NCBI RefSeq assembly: GCF_024266705.1
Contig: NZ_CP100756.1
Coordinates: 1,302,001 to 1,366,000 of the forward strand
Reading direction: 5' to 3'
Length of the DNA: 64,000 nt
Origin: Natrinema gelatinilyticum
Lineage (GTDB): Archaea > Halobacteriota > Halobacteria > Halobacteriales > Natrialbaceae
Shown: positions 31,727 to 40,905 of the stretch, in pieces
Position numbering within the stretch: the stretch's first letter is position 1
How the letters are laid out: each line of letters starts with the position of its first letter
Program-made: the position numbers and the translations under genes
The notes under the pieces: model-generated
Seen by the model: only the letters and a program-made list of their open reading frames with translations
What the model was told of the DNA's origin: nothing
Database searches by the model: none

Positions 31727-33253
31727 ATGCAACTTCCAGCACAACAGGTCGCGGTCCTGGAGACCGCGAGTGCGGACGAGGCAACGTCCGTCGACGCCCT
31801 CGCCGCGGCGACAGAACTCCCCCCTGAAACCGTCACCGGGGCAGTCTTCGAACTCGAGGACGAGGGGCTGGTCGCCGTCAGCGAACGCGTCGACGAAACG
31901 GTCGCACTGACCGACGAGGGGCGAGACTACGTCGAGGATGGTCTCCCAGAGATTCGACTCTACGAGGCCGCCCTCGAGGCCGATGCCGACGCCGACCCCG
32001 TCTCGATGGGACGGGTCATCGGCGCGTCGGCCCTCGAGGGCGGTGCGGTCGACATCGCGCTCTCGAACTACGCACGCAAAGGATACGGTAGCATCGACAG
32101 CGGCGAGATCACCGCAGACCCCGACGTGAATCCCGAAACGGACACCGAGGCGACCGCGCTCGAGGAACTTGCCGACGCGGACGACGCGCCGATCGACAGC
32201 GTCGACATCGGTACCGAGACCATCGAGCAACTCGAACGCCGCGGCCTGCTCGAGCGCCGCGAATCGACGGTCCGCGAGGTGACTCTGACCGAACTCGCCG
32301 TCACCGAACTGATGGCGGGGGTCGAAGCGGCCGAGACGGTCGGACAGGTCACCCCGGAACTGCTGACGAGCGGCGAGTGGGAAGACGTCGAATTCGCCGA
32401 GTACAACGTCGAGGCCGACGCCGAGCGGTTCGAGGGCGGCAGGGTCCACATCCTGCGCCAGACGGCCGAACGCGTCAAGGACGTCCTCGTCGGCATGGGG
32501 TTTCAGGAGATGGAAGGCCCCCACGTCGACGCCGACTTCTGGATTAACGACTGCCTGTTCATGCCCCAGGACCACCCTGCGCGGACCCACTGGGACCGGT
32601 TCGCGCTGGAGCAGCCCACCCATATTGAGGAACTCCCCAAGGACCTCGTCGAGCGGGTCGAGCGTGCCCACCGGGAAGGCGTCGGCGAGGACGGCGAGGG
32701 ATATCATTCACCGTGGGACGAGGACTTCGCGCGCGCACTCGCGCTCCGCGGTCACACCACATCATTGTCGACGCGCTACCTATCGGGCGAGGAAATCGGA
32801 CGACTGGAACCGCCACAGCGGTACTTCAGCGTCGAGAAGGTGTACCGAAACGACACGCTCGACCCGACCCACTTACTCGAGTTCTTCCAGATCGAGGGGT
32901 GGGTGATGGCCGACGATCTTTCGGTTCGGGACCTGATGGGCACCTTCGAGGAGTTCTACTCCCAGTTCGGTATCACGGACATCGAGTTCAAACCGCACTA
33001 CAACCCCTATACCGAGCCGAGCTTCGAGCTGTTCGGGACCCATCCGACGACCGGCGAGCTCGTCGAGATCGGAAATTCGGGGATCTTCCGCGAGGAGATG
33101 CTCGAACCCCTCGGCGTCGAGTGCGACGTGATGGCCTGGGGACTCGCCCTCGAGCGGTTGCTCATGCTGATGTACGGCTTCGAGGACATCCGTGACATCC
33201 ACGGGACGCTGTGTGACCTGCAACTGCTACGCGAGACGGAGGTGACCTACTGA
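31727..33253 (+). CDS. pheS: phenylalanine--tRNA ligase, alpha subunit
   Basis: A 508-aa class II synthetase subunit of archaeal/eukaryotic type. An N-terminal winged-helix part (about 1-80: TSVDALAAATELPPETVTGA) with tRNA/DNA-binding folds is followed by the catalytic core: motif 2 in FSVEKVYRNDTLDPTHL, the segment FFQIEGWVM, and motif 3 in EFKPHYNPYTEPSFE...GIFREEM and AWGLALERLLML. Its TGA overlaps the pheT ATG (TGATG), so alpha and beta subunits are made together. Confidence 0.96.
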   Translation: MQLPAQQVAVLETASADEATSVDALAAATELPPETVTGAVFELEDEGLVAVSERVDETVALTDEGRDYVEDGLPEIRLYEAALEADADADPVSMGRVIGASALEGGAVDIALSNYARKGYGSIDSGEITADPDVNPETDTEATALEELADADDAPIDSVDIGTETIEQLERRGLLERRESTVREVTLTELAVTELMAGVEAAETVGQVTPELLTSGEWEDVEFAEYNVEADAERFEGGRVHILRQTAERVKDVLVGMGFQEMEGPHVDADFWINDCLFMPQDHPARTHWDRFALEQPTHIEELPKDLVERVERAHREGVGEDGEGYHSPWDEDFARALALRGHTTSLSTRYLSGEEIGRLEPPQRYFSVEKVYRNDTLDPTHLLEFFQIEGWVMADDLSVRDLMGTFEEFYSQFGITDIEFKPHYNPYTEPSFELFGTHPTTGELVEIGNSGIFREEMLEPLGVECDVMAWGLALERLLMLMYGFEDIRDIHGTLCDLQLLRETEVTY

Positions 33254-35016
33254 TGCCCACGGTCGACATCGACCCCGACGAACTACGCGAACTGACCGGC
33301 CACGACGAGAAGGGCGACGAAGAACTGAAGGAGGATCTGTTCGGTCTCGGCCTCGAGTTCGAGGGCCGCACCGAAGCGGGCGCGTTCGAACTCGAGTTCG
33401 CGCCAGACAGGCTCGATCGGCTCTCCGTCGAGGGGGTGGCCAGGTCGATGCGGTACCAGTACGGCGACTCGCGGGGAATTCACGTACCCTCCCCGAACAA
33501 ACCGGAGTGGACGATCGAAGTCGACGAGTCGGTGCCCGACGAACGGCCGTACGTCACGGGCGCGGTGATCCGCGACGTCGACCTCGACGAGGACGGACTG
33601 GATTCGCTCATCCAACTCCAGGAGAAGCTTCACGCGACGATGGGGCGAAAGCGGGCGAAGGGCGCGATCGGGATTCACGATCTGACGATGCTGAAGGGCC
33701 GCGATGCGCTACGCGCATCGGAGGAGACGAGCGGCAGTGAGCCGCGAAACAGTCCGGCGACGGAGGGGAATCCGACTATCGAATACGTTGGCGTCGAACC
33801 CGACGGAGACCGGTTCGTCCCACTCGACGCGGACGAGGAGATGACCCCGGCAGCAGTACTCGAACGTCACCAGACTGGACAGACGTACGCGGATCTCGTC
33901 AGCGACTACGAGCGGTATCCGGCGATCTACGATGATCTCGGCCTGTTCTCGTTCCCGCCGGTGATCAACGGTCGACGAACCGAGGTGTCGACGGATTCGC
34001 GCGATCTCTTCGTCGAGATGACCGGCACCGATCAATGGACGATCGACAAAATGCTCACGATCGTCTGCTACGCGCTCGCGGCACGCGGAGCCACGATCGA
34101 GGGGGTCACGATCGAGTATCCCGATCACGAGATCGTTCGGCCCGATCTCTCGACGAAGACGAAACGGGTCGCCCACGACCGCATCGAAACTATCCTCGGA
34201 ATCGGACTCGATCCCGACGAGGTGATCGATCTCGCCGAGCGTTCGGGCCTCGAAGCGGAGAAGGCGGAAAACGAGGACGGAGAACTCGTCTACATCGTGA
34301 CGATCCCGCCCTATCGCGTCGACGTTCTCCACCCGCTGGACGTCATCGACGACCTCGGTCGGGCATACGGCTTCAACGACCTCGAGCCGCGCTATCCCGA
34401 CGTCGGGACTGTCGGCGGCCGCCACGAGCGCTCCCGCCTCGAGAACGCCGCCCGCACCCAACTGGTCGGGTTGGGCTTCGAAGACCTGCTGAACTTCCAC
34501 ATGATCAGCGAGGCGGAAAATTACGACCGTCTCGAGATTCAGCCGGGAGAGGACGTCTACGGGGCCGGCGAGCCCGCGACGATCAAAGAGCCCTACAGCG
34601 AGGACTTCACGATGCTTCGGACGTGGGTTCTGCCCTCGCTTCTGATGGTCCTCGAGCGGAACACGCACCGGGCCTATCCGCAAAACCTGGCCGAAATCGG
34701 CTTCACCGCCGAGAGAGACGAGGCCGAGAACACCGGCGTCTCGGAGGGGCGCCGCGTCGGTGCCGTCCTCGCGAGCCACGACGCAGGCTACGAGGACGCC
34801 AAGGCTCGACTGCAAGCGCTGGCCCGCAGCTTCGGCGTCGAACTCGAGACGCCGCCGACGGACCATCCGACCTTCATTTCGGGTCGAACAGCCGCCGTCG
34901 TCCTCGACGGCGAGGAAGTCGGCGTTATCGGCGAAGTCCACCCGACGGTACTCGTCGAACACGACCTCGAGGTGCCGGTATCGGCGTTCGAGTTCGACCT
35001 TGAGGCGCTGCACTAG
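33253..35016 (+). CDS. pheT: phenylalanine--tRNA ligase, beta subunit
   Basis: A 587-aa beta subunit, a structural partner with an editing B3/B4 domain. N-terminal residues 1-85 (MPTVDIDPDELRELTG) form the archaeal B1-like part; the B3/B4 region holds IGIHDLTMLKG and FPPVINGRRTEV; the B5 domain has DPDEVIDLAERSGLEAE; the B6/7 pseudo-catalytic domain has DVIDDLGRAYGFNDLEP and FTMLRTWVLPSLLMVLERN. One short low-complexity insert (EETSGSEPRNSPATEG) is a likely halophilic loop. Confidence 0.95.
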   Translation: MPTVDIDPDELRELTGHDEKGDEELKEDLFGLGLEFEGRTEAGAFELEFAPDRLDRLSVEGVARSMRYQYGDSRGIHVPSPNKPEWTIEVDESVPDERPYVTGAVIRDVDLDEDGLDSLIQLQEKLHATMGRKRAKGAIGIHDLTMLKGRDALRASEETSGSEPRNSPATEGNPTIEYVGVEPDGDRFVPLDADEEMTPAAVLERHQTGQTYADLVSDYERYPAIYDDLGLFSFPPVINGRRTEVSTDSRDLFVEMTGTDQWTIDKMLTIVCYALAARGATIEGVTIEYPDHEIVRPDLSTKTKRVAHDRIETILGIGLDPDEVIDLAERSGLEAEKAENEDGELVYIVTIPPYRVDVLHPLDVIDDLGRAYGFNDLEPRYPDVGTVGGRHERSRLENAARTQLVGLGFEDLLNFHMISEAENYDRLEIQPGEDVYGAGEPATIKEPYSEDFTMLRTWVLPSLLMVLERNTHRAYPQNLAEIGFTAERDEAENTGVSEGRRVGAVLASHDAGYEDAKARLQALARSFGVELETPPTDHPTFISGRTAAVVLDGEEVGVIGEVHPTVLVEHDLEVPVSAFEFDLEALH

Positions 35017-35482
35017 GCGACTCCGGGCGAACGCCACCCTCCGACGAGTCGGAGCTGGCGCTGATGGAGCGCGTGGATCCCGACAGCGTTCGGCGTTCGG
35101 GTTTCGCCTCCCTCGAGCCCCTCGAGAGATAGCCGGCTCGTCGCCGGGATCACCGCTGTGCTCGTTCGTCCCGTCAGACGCCTTCCGACATCTGGAGTCG
35201 ACGGCTGGATTGTCGCCGGCCAGACGGCCGGTGACTGCCGACGATCGGTGCGTCGGCGACGTCGTTCGATCGACGGCCGAAGCAGGGGGCTTTACGCGAG
35301 AGGCGTGACGGGACGCGCTGCGTCACGGACGGAAGAGTGGTCCCGGTCGAGGTTGTGCCGGGGAGCGCCGTACCGCACGCAACGGCCGCCAGCGCGGCAG
35401 ACCGGGCTTCGAGGCCGAGAAGCCGTCTCGTCGTCGCGATCGACGCTTCGCGTCTTTCGGACGATTGCTCAGGAGTTCGTCG
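35017..35482. other. 466-nt region after pheT without a supported gene
   Basis: Frames on either strand overlap and are Arg-rich with no recognisable protein. No repeat or strong hairpin is seen. It separates convergent pheT and the minus-strand AbrB-like gene. Confidence 0.5.
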
Positions 35483-35680
35483 TTAGAATTCGTGTTCGAC
35501 GTCTTCTTCGTCGGCTTTTTGGATGATGATTTTGCCGTCCCGAACTCGGACGAAGACCTCGTCGCCGATGTCCATGCCCGCGACTGCGAGTTCATCCTCG
35601 TGGAGGTTGAGGTGCACGTTGTGGTAGTTGCCGTTTTCGTCTTTCGCACCGCTTGGACTCAGCTTCTTTTTCCGTACCAT
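35483..35680 (-). CDS. small AbrB/SpoVT-like DNA-binding protein
   Basis: A 65-aa protein starting MVRKKKLSPSGAK. The part from NLHEDELAVAGMDIGDEVFV to RDGKIIIQKADEE is a swapped-hairpin AbrB-like fold, used for DNA binding or as an antitoxin in the MazE family. No toxin gene is adjacent. A TATA-like TAAGTATATC at 35711-35720 is about 33 nt upstream, so it has its own promoter. Confidence 0.75.
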   Translation of the reverse strand: MVRKKKLSPSGAKDENGNYHNVHLNLHEDELAVAGMDIGDEVFVRVRDGKIIIQKADEEDVEHEF

Positions 35681-35708
35681 CGCGGGATTCTATACCGAAC
35701 TTCGCCGT

Positions 35709-35724
35709 AGGATATACTTAAGTG
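35709..35724 (-). promoter_or_regulatory. TATA box for AbrB-like gene
   Basis: Minus-strand ACTTAAGTATATCC about 33 nt before the ATG at 35680. Confidence 0.5.
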
Positions 35725-35878
35725 TTTTCGACGCCCAAGCGCTAGTGCTAGTCCTTGTTACACAGGCGGGTTGATACCAATCAGGGGACTACGTCCGTCC
35801 TCGAACAAGATAGTGTGAAATGGTAGCGTTCGCTACCAACTTAAAGATACCGGCGCAGTCCATCGGTTTTCGGGGATA

Positions 35879-35888
35879 TCTTTATAAC
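35879..35888 (+). promoter_or_regulatory. TATA box for MC1 gene
   Basis: TCTTTATAAC about 40 nt before the ATG at 35924; the gene would have a short leader. Confidence 0.45.
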
Positions 35889-35923
35889 GGACCGTGAGTT
35901 GAATTGACACGGAGGCGAAAATC

Positions 35924-36232
35924 ATGGTACGCGAAGACGGCAAACGAAACTTTGCACTACGCGAATCGGGCGGCGATGAATCGAGCGTCTTCTCGGGCAA
36001 CACACCCCGACAGGCGGCGCTCAAGGCGGCCCGACGGCTCGAGCCCGGCTCGAGCGAGGAGTCCGCGGAACGCGTCGAACTCAAATTGCGAGAGAAGGGG
36101 ACGGACAAGGTACACATCTACGACGGCTGGGCCTGGGAGGAGACCGCGCCGAGTGACAAGCCGAGCTGGATGCCCGACGAAATTACGGAAGCGAACGTCT
36201 CGAAGAAAGGAATCGAACATTTGGACGAATAA
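35924..36232 (+). CDS. MC1-family chromatin protein
   Basis: A 102-aa non-histone chromosomal protein. MC1 hallmarks are NFALRE near the start, SGNTPRQAALKAARRL, then ELKLREKGTDKVHIYDGWAW and a basic/acidic tail. MC1 is a monomer that bends DNA strongly and compacts the chromosome. It is monocistronic, divergent to the AbrB-like gene, with its own TATA box; strong expression is expected but not shown. Confidence 0.93.
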   Translation: MVREDGKRNFALRESGGDESSVFSGNTPRQAALKAARRLEPGSSEESAERVELKLREKGTDKVHIYDGWAWEETAPSDKPSWMPDEITEANVSKKGIEHLDE

Positions 36233-36491
36233 TTCGATTGATCAGTCGCTTTCTCCGGGACGGATTCGACGACGAGCGGCGTCGTTGGATTGCCCGAGGT
36301 CGAAAGTGCGTGCCGATAAGTAGTCGACGAGGCCGATTCGTCGGCCTCGAAGTCGCGGTCGCCGATTCGACGGGAAATTATACAGGCGGAGCAGGCCAAA
36401 CGCCTCGGAGCGTGACCCCGAACCAACGAGGGTCGAGTACGGTCCGCGAAACCCGACGGTCTTTTGACCCGTAACCCACTATCAACGGGCA

Positions 36492-37304
36492 ATGGCTGCA
36501 GTCACGCTCGGCCCCAAAGGCACCTATTCTCACAGAGCGACGAGTGCGATCGTCGAGGACGACGAGATCGACTTCCGGCAGTCGGTCACGGCGATCGTCG
36601 ACGCCGTCGCCAGCGGCGAGTACGATCGCGGTGTCATCCCGATCGAAAACAGCATCGAAGGCAGCGTCACGGAGAGTCTCGACGCGCTCGCCGACTACGA
36701 TGTCGCCGTCGTCCGCGAAATCGTCACACCGATCAGACACGCGCTGTTCGCCCAGGGGCCGGAGTTCGACACGGTCGCCAGCCATTCTCAGGCGCTGGCG
36801 CAGTGTCGAACGTACCTCGAGCGCGAGTACCCCGAGGCGACCCTCGAAGCCGTCGCGAGCACGGCCAAAGGTGTCGAATTTGCCCGCGAAGACCCCTCTG
36901 TCGCAGGGATCGGCCATCCGGCCCTCGGCGGCGACGGCCTCGAACTCCTGGCCGAAGACATCCAGGATCAGGACTCGAACGCGACGCGCTTCTTCGCGAT
37001 CGCACCGGCCGAAGAGCGCTCCAAGGGAGGCGGGAAGACCTCGCTGGTCGTGTATCCGAACGCGAACTATCCCGGACTCCTCCTCGAGTTACTCGAGCCC
37101 TTCGCGGATCGCGACATCAACCTGACCCGCGTCGAATCGCGGCCGAGCGGCAGGCGGCTGGGTGATTACGTGTTCCACGTCGATTTCGAGGCCGGTCTCT
37201 ACGAATCGCGAACGAACGAGGCGGTCGAAGATCTCGAGAACATCGCGGAAAACGGCTGGGTTCGGCGGCTGGGATCGTACGATACCGAACACGTCGTCGA
37301 GTAG
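36492..37304 (+). CDS. pheA: prephenate dehydratase
   Basis: A 270-aa enzyme turning prephenate into phenylpyruvate, the last but one step of phenylalanine synthesis. The catalytic part holds GPKGTYSHRA, IPIENSIEGSV, and the TRFF segment (SNATRFFAIA). The C-terminal ACT domain has the allosteric motif LTRVESRPSG, which binds phenylalanine for feedback inhibition. Domain order and length are normal. Not fused to chorismate mutase. Confidence 0.95.
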   Translation: MAAVTLGPKGTYSHRATSAIVEDDEIDFRQSVTAIVDAVASGEYDRGVIPIENSIEGSVTESLDALADYDVAVVREIVTPIRHALFAQGPEFDTVASHSQALAQCRTYLEREYPEATLEAVASTAKGVEFAREDPSVAGIGHPALGGDGLELLAEDIQDQDSNATRFFAIAPAEERSKGGGKTSLVVYPNANYPGLLLELLEPFADRDINLTRVESRPSGRRLGDYVFHVDFEAGLYESRTNEAVEDLENIAENGWVRRLGSYDTEHVVE

Positions 37305-37356
37305 CGAACGCGACGACTCGAGGCGAAAACGGAGGCGAAGCCGGCGCCGGAGACGA

Positions 37357-37515
37357 TCAGTCGGAAGTCGGAGCGGTGGCGATATCGAACCACGCCCGGA
37401 TTCGATCGGCGTACGCGGCCAGGCCGAGTCCCGTGACGAACATGAGGAACGCCGGGACAAGTATACACAGGAGAGTGGGGTGAGACGCGCCTGTATGAAG
37501 GATTGGATCTCCCAT
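37357..37515 (-). CDS. small membrane protein, 52 aa
   Basis: Reads MGDPILHTGASHPTLLCILV and goes on with a hydrophobic helix (FLMFVTGLGLAAYA) followed by DRIRAWFDI and TGA at 37357-37359. One or two membrane passes. A TTAAG box at about 37540 is 25 nt upstream. Convergent with pheA. Function unknown; the pattern of a short hydrophobic start and amphipathic end is that of haloarchaeal small proteins. Confidence 0.55.
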   Translation of the reverse strand: MGDPILHTGASHPTLLCILVPAFLMFVTGLGLAAYADRIRAWFDIATAPTSD

Positions 37516-37782
37516 CCGAAAGAGAAGGAGAGGGGAACGGCTTAAGACGACTGACGGGGCTAGAATTGACCGCGATCGGATCGGTTCGCCTCCGCCGCGA
37601 TCGAGTTGGTCTGGAGGGGGCGGGCGAGGGAATGGACCACGCGTGAGACGTGCCCCGATCGAAGACGTTCCGCTGTCCGTTCCGTCCCGCTATTGCCCGA
37701 GCTGTTTCTGGGCCACGACGGGTCGGACGTCCTATCGATGGCGTACCACAAACGATTTTTCGTGTCCCACGGTATCATGGGT

Positions 37783-38238
37783 ATGCCACTCGCTGTAGGT
37801 GACGATGCCCCGACCGTGACCGCGCGCAATCAGGACGGCGACGCGGTCACCCTCACGTTCGAGGAGCCGACGGTCCTCTACTTCTATCCGAGAGACGAGA
37901 CCCCGGGCTGTACGGTCGAGGCGAACCAGTTTCAACGCGAACGCGAGACCTATCGAGAGGCGGGCGTCGACGTCTACGGCGTCTCGACGGACGACGTCGA
38001 GTCTCATCGATCGTTCTGTGACGCCGAAGGCCTCGAGTTCGACCTGCTCGCGGATTCCGATGCCCAGCTCGCAGAGGCCTTCGGCGTCGAACTCCGAGAC
38101 GGCAAGACCGCACGGACGACGTTTCTGCTCGCTGGCGGTGACGTCGAGGCCGTCTACGAGGGTGTAAACCCGGACGGCCACGCCCGCGACGTCCTGCTCG
38201 ATGCGCTCGAGGACGGACTCGTAACCCTCCCCGAATAG
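37783..38238 (+). CDS. bcp: peroxiredoxin, BCP/PrxQ type
   Basis: A 151-aa thiol peroxidase reducing H2O2 and alkyl hydroperoxides. The peroxidatic motif is YPRDETPGCTVEANQF (Cys near 46). A second Cys lies in HRSFCDAEGLEF, not in the usual PrxQ position five residues after the first. ATG 37783 (MPLAVGDDAP) begins the thioredoxin fold; an ATG two codons earlier is equally possible. Confidence 0.93.
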   Translation: MPLAVGDDAPTVTARNQDGDAVTLTFEEPTVLYFYPRDETPGCTVEANQFQRERETYREAGVDVYGVSTDDVESHRSFCDAEGLEFDLLADSDAQLAEAFGVELRDGKTARTTFLLAGGDVEAVYEGVNPDGHARDVLLDALEDGLVTLPE

Positions 38239-38302
38239 CGCCCGGTCTTCTGTCGCATTACGTCGGGCAGAATTTATCCCGGTCGAGGCCCTACGTGTCG
38301 AC

Positions 38303-38722
38303 ATGCGACGAAACCCGTTCGACGATATCGAGGAGCTGCTCGACCGCCTCAGTCGCCAAGTCGAGGAGGGAATGACAGCCGGCGGCCTGCAGGTCCCGGG
38401 ATCGGTCCCGGTCGACGTCGCCGACACGAACGAGGAGTACGTCGTCACGGCCGACCTGCCCGGCTACGAAACTGACGATATCGATCTGACGCTCTCGGAG
38501 GGGACGCTGCGCCTCGAGGCGAACCGGACGGACGAAGAAACGCACGCCGAACGGCGATACCTTCGTCGCGAACGGACGAAGACGTCGGCGAGTCGGCGGA
38601 TCCGCCTGCCCGAATCAGTCAACGAAGAGGCGGTGGCCGCCGGATTCGAGAACGGCGTGTTGACGGTTCGGCTGCCGAAGGTTTCGAGCGAAGAAGACTC
38701 CCGACAGATCGACATCGAATAG
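38303..38722 (+). CDS. Hsp20/alpha-crystallin small heat-shock protein
   Basis: A 139-aa holdase chaperone. A short N-terminal arm (MRRNPFDDIEELLDRLSRQV) precedes the alpha-crystallin domain (about 37-130) with PVDVADTNEEYVVTADLPGY at its start and GFENGVLTVRLPK at its end. The C-terminal IxI-like segment is RQIDIE. Expected to form oligomers that hold unfolded proteins. It lies 64 nt after bcp, so both may share stress control. Confidence 0.93.
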   Translation: MRRNPFDDIEELLDRLSRQVEEGMTAGGLQVPGSVPVDVADTNEEYVVTADLPGYETDDIDLTLSEGTLRLEANRTDEETHAERRYLRRERTKTSASRRIRLPESVNEEAVAAGFENGVLTVRLPKVSSEEDSRQIDIE

Positions 38723-38925
38723 CCGTCGACCGCCGGCCGCTCGAATCTGGACCCTGTGTGACCGCACAGCGACGGTCGTCCGAATCCGACCCAAATATTG
38801 CCACACAGTGTCTGCCGTCGGTCCGACCGGGCGAAACTCGAGTCACCGACCAGACGAGCTTGATCGACAGCCACTGACGTCCGTGCAGTCGCGTTTCCGG
38901 CTCTCCGTCCCGATCGATTTCTTTC

Positions 38926-38940
38926 GTGTATTTATTATAC
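38926..38940 (+). promoter_or_regulatory. TATA box
   Basis: GTGTATTTATTATAC ends about 22-27 nt before the ATG at 38962, which favours that start over the in-frame ATG at 38926 that would lie inside the promoter. Confidence 0.55.
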
Positions 38941-38961
38941 TTCGATGATAGCTTCTCGCCC

Positions 38962-39777
38962 ATGGTCCAGTTGATCGCACTCGTTGTGGCGGGGATCTTC
39001 GTTCTTTTCGGTGGGGCCGTTCTATCACGAGCGAGCGAGGTCCACGAGCGATATACGACGATCGAGGGACTCGAGGCAGCGGATACTGACCGAATCGAGC
39101 CCGGACGCGAAACGACAGTTAGCGGCCCGGTGCACGTCCACGAACCGGCGGCGCCGGACCGGAATCCCCTCGATATGAACGAGAGCGCCTCACCCGCCCT
39201 CTGGGCGTGGCGGGTACGCCAAAAGGAGGGAACGGGCGGGCAGGGTGGAAGCCGATGGCGAACCGTCGACGGAGTGCTGGCGGTCGGCGAATTCGCCATC
39301 GACCACAGCTGGGACCGCGTCCGCGTAGACACCGAGACGCTGGAAGCCGAGCTGGAAGACGGCGCGAGCGACCCCTTCGACTCCTCGCAGTGCTATCTCG
39401 GTGAGCCGGCGGAAGACGTCTATCTCGGCGAACTCGGTCCGATCAATCGGTTCCTCGAGCGGACGGGGTTGGCCAGCGAGGACGGCGTCCTGAGCGACGT
39501 GGAGGTCACGATCGGCGTCGGCGCCAAGACCACCATGCCCGACAAGTATCAGGCCACCGTCGTCCGGGACGGCGACGAACTGCTGGTTCGCGGCGAACTG
39601 ATCGAGACGGCAGACGGATACGTCCTCCGCGGAACCGACGAAGCGCCGCTGGTGATCGCGGCCGGTGATCTCGAACAGCAACGGAATCGGGTGCGCTCGG
39701 AGGTCCGCATGCGACGGATGGTCGGCGGTGTACTTGTCGCTCTCGGTGCGTTCGTCGCGATTGTCGGCTTCCTCTGA
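38962..39777 (+). CDS. membrane protein with GIDE-like domain
   Basis: A 271-aa protein with one membrane helix at each end (QLIALVVAGIFVLFGGAVL at the start and MVGGVLVALGAFVAIVGFL at the finish). In between is a soluble region with TVSGPVHVHEPAAPD, ALWAWRVRQKEG and KYQATVVRDGDELLVRGEL. The arrangement resembles the GIDE/MULAN type seen in eukaryotic mitochondrial E3 ligases and their prokaryotic relatives, but there is no RING finger. Role unknown; the similarity is to be treated as tentative. Confidence 0.6.
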   Translation: MVQLIALVVAGIFVLFGGAVLSRASEVHERYTTIEGLEAADTDRIEPGRETTVSGPVHVHEPAAPDRNPLDMNESASPALWAWRVRQKEGTGGQGGSRWRTVDGVLAVGEFAIDHSWDRVRVDTETLEAELEDGASDPFDSSQCYLGEPAEDVYLGELGPINRFLERTGLASEDGVLSDVEVTIGVGAKTTMPDKYQATVVRDGDELLVRGELIETADGYVLRGTDEAPLVIAAGDLEQQRNRVRSEVRMRRMVGGVLVALGAFVAIVGFL

Positions 39778-39963
39778 ACGCATCTCGGGTTGGGTGTCGG
39801 CGTCCGTCAACCGGTTCTTCCACCGAGTGCGTGCTCGCATCTCCCGACTAGCGTTCGGGCATCGAGTCGGATCGTCCCGTTCCGACACAGTGTGGGATCG
39901 GACCGCCGGACCGGTTTCGAACGGAAGCGCGTGCCGTCTCCGATTGGGAGGCGGCTGTTCGCG

Positions 39964-40734
39964 CTAGTACCATGCACCGCCCGAGGAGACGTTTATGTCC
40001 TGGCCCGTGACGTGGCGCGAGTCGGCACCGGCGAGGTGGACGCACAGTTCGGCGACTTCCGCAGGCGGGACCAGTTCGTCGAGCGTGAGGGACTCGCGGA
40101 CCTCGGCTTCGACGTCCGCGGCGGCGACGTCGTTTTGTTCCGCCTGACGTTCGAAGACGTTCCGAATGCGATCACCCTCGACGGGACCGGGACAGATTGC
40201 GTTGACTGTCACGCCGTCGTCGCCGAACTCGGCGGCCAACGCGCGGGTTAGTCCGATGACGCCCATCTTCGAGGCGGCATAGGGCGTCCGGTTGGCGTAC
40301 GGCCGTTTGCCCCCGATCGAGGAGATATTGACGATACTCCCCTGATCCGACTCGCGGAGGTGCGGGGCGGCTCGTCTCGTCACGCGAGCGACGCCGACGA
40401 CGTTGACGTCGAGCGTCTCGAGCCACTCGTCGTCGATCGTTCCCTCGACCGGCGCGGTTGGACCTGCGATCCCCGCGTTGTTCACGAGACAATCGAGTCC
40501 ACCGAAGGCCTCGACCGTCTCGTCTATCGCATCGGCGACCGACTCGGAATCGGTCACGTCAGTCTCGAGCGCGAGTGTTCGGTCGGGCGCGTCGGCGAGT
40601 GCTTCCGTTTCGTAGATGCCGTCGCTTCGGGCCGCGAGAACGACGTTCGCACCCCGATCCGCGAACGCGACGGCGATTTCGCGGCCGAGTCCCTGGCTGG
40701 CACCCGTAACGAAGACGGTGGAATCTGCTACCAT
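39964..40734 (-). CDS. short-chain dehydrogenase/reductase (SDR)
   Basis: A 256-aa classical SDR. The NAD(P)-binding motif is TGASQGLGREIA, the structural motif NNAGIAG, and the catalytic tetrad includes Ser in NISSIGGKR and Tyr-x-x-x-Lys in PYAASKMG. The C-terminus QDINVSSGGAWY is typical of 3-oxoacyl-ACP reductase-like or sugar/alcohol dehydrogenases. The substrate cannot be named. Divergent from leuS across 171 nt. Confidence 0.92.
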   Translation of the reverse strand: MVADSTVFVTGASQGLGREIAVAFADRGANVVLAARSDGIYETEALADAPDRTLALETDVTDSESVADAIDETVEAFGGLDCLVNNAGIAGPTAPVEGTIDDEWLETLDVNVVGVARVTRRAAPHLRESDQGSIVNISSIGGKRPYANRTPYAASKMGVIGLTRALAAEFGDDGVTVNAICPGPVEGDRIRNVFERQAEQNDVAAADVEAEVRESLTLDELVPPAEVAELCVHLAGADSRHVTGQDINVSSGGAWY

Positions 40735-40905
40735 ACACCAAAATCAGAGGAGGGGCCGATAAAACTTCCCGCAGTCGGACGGAAACGGCGATCGGTATTG
40801 ACCGAGCGATCCGTCGGAATCGGCACACGGGAACCGTCGAACTCTCTCTCGACCGACAGAAGTATGGAAAGGTATAGGGCGACGTCATCCCCATATATAA
40901 GCAAA

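Noticed and set aside
40888..40900. CCCATATATAAGC as the leuS TATA box
   Set aside because: It ends only about 6 nt before the ATG, so transcription would start inside the gene; the true promoter is not clear.
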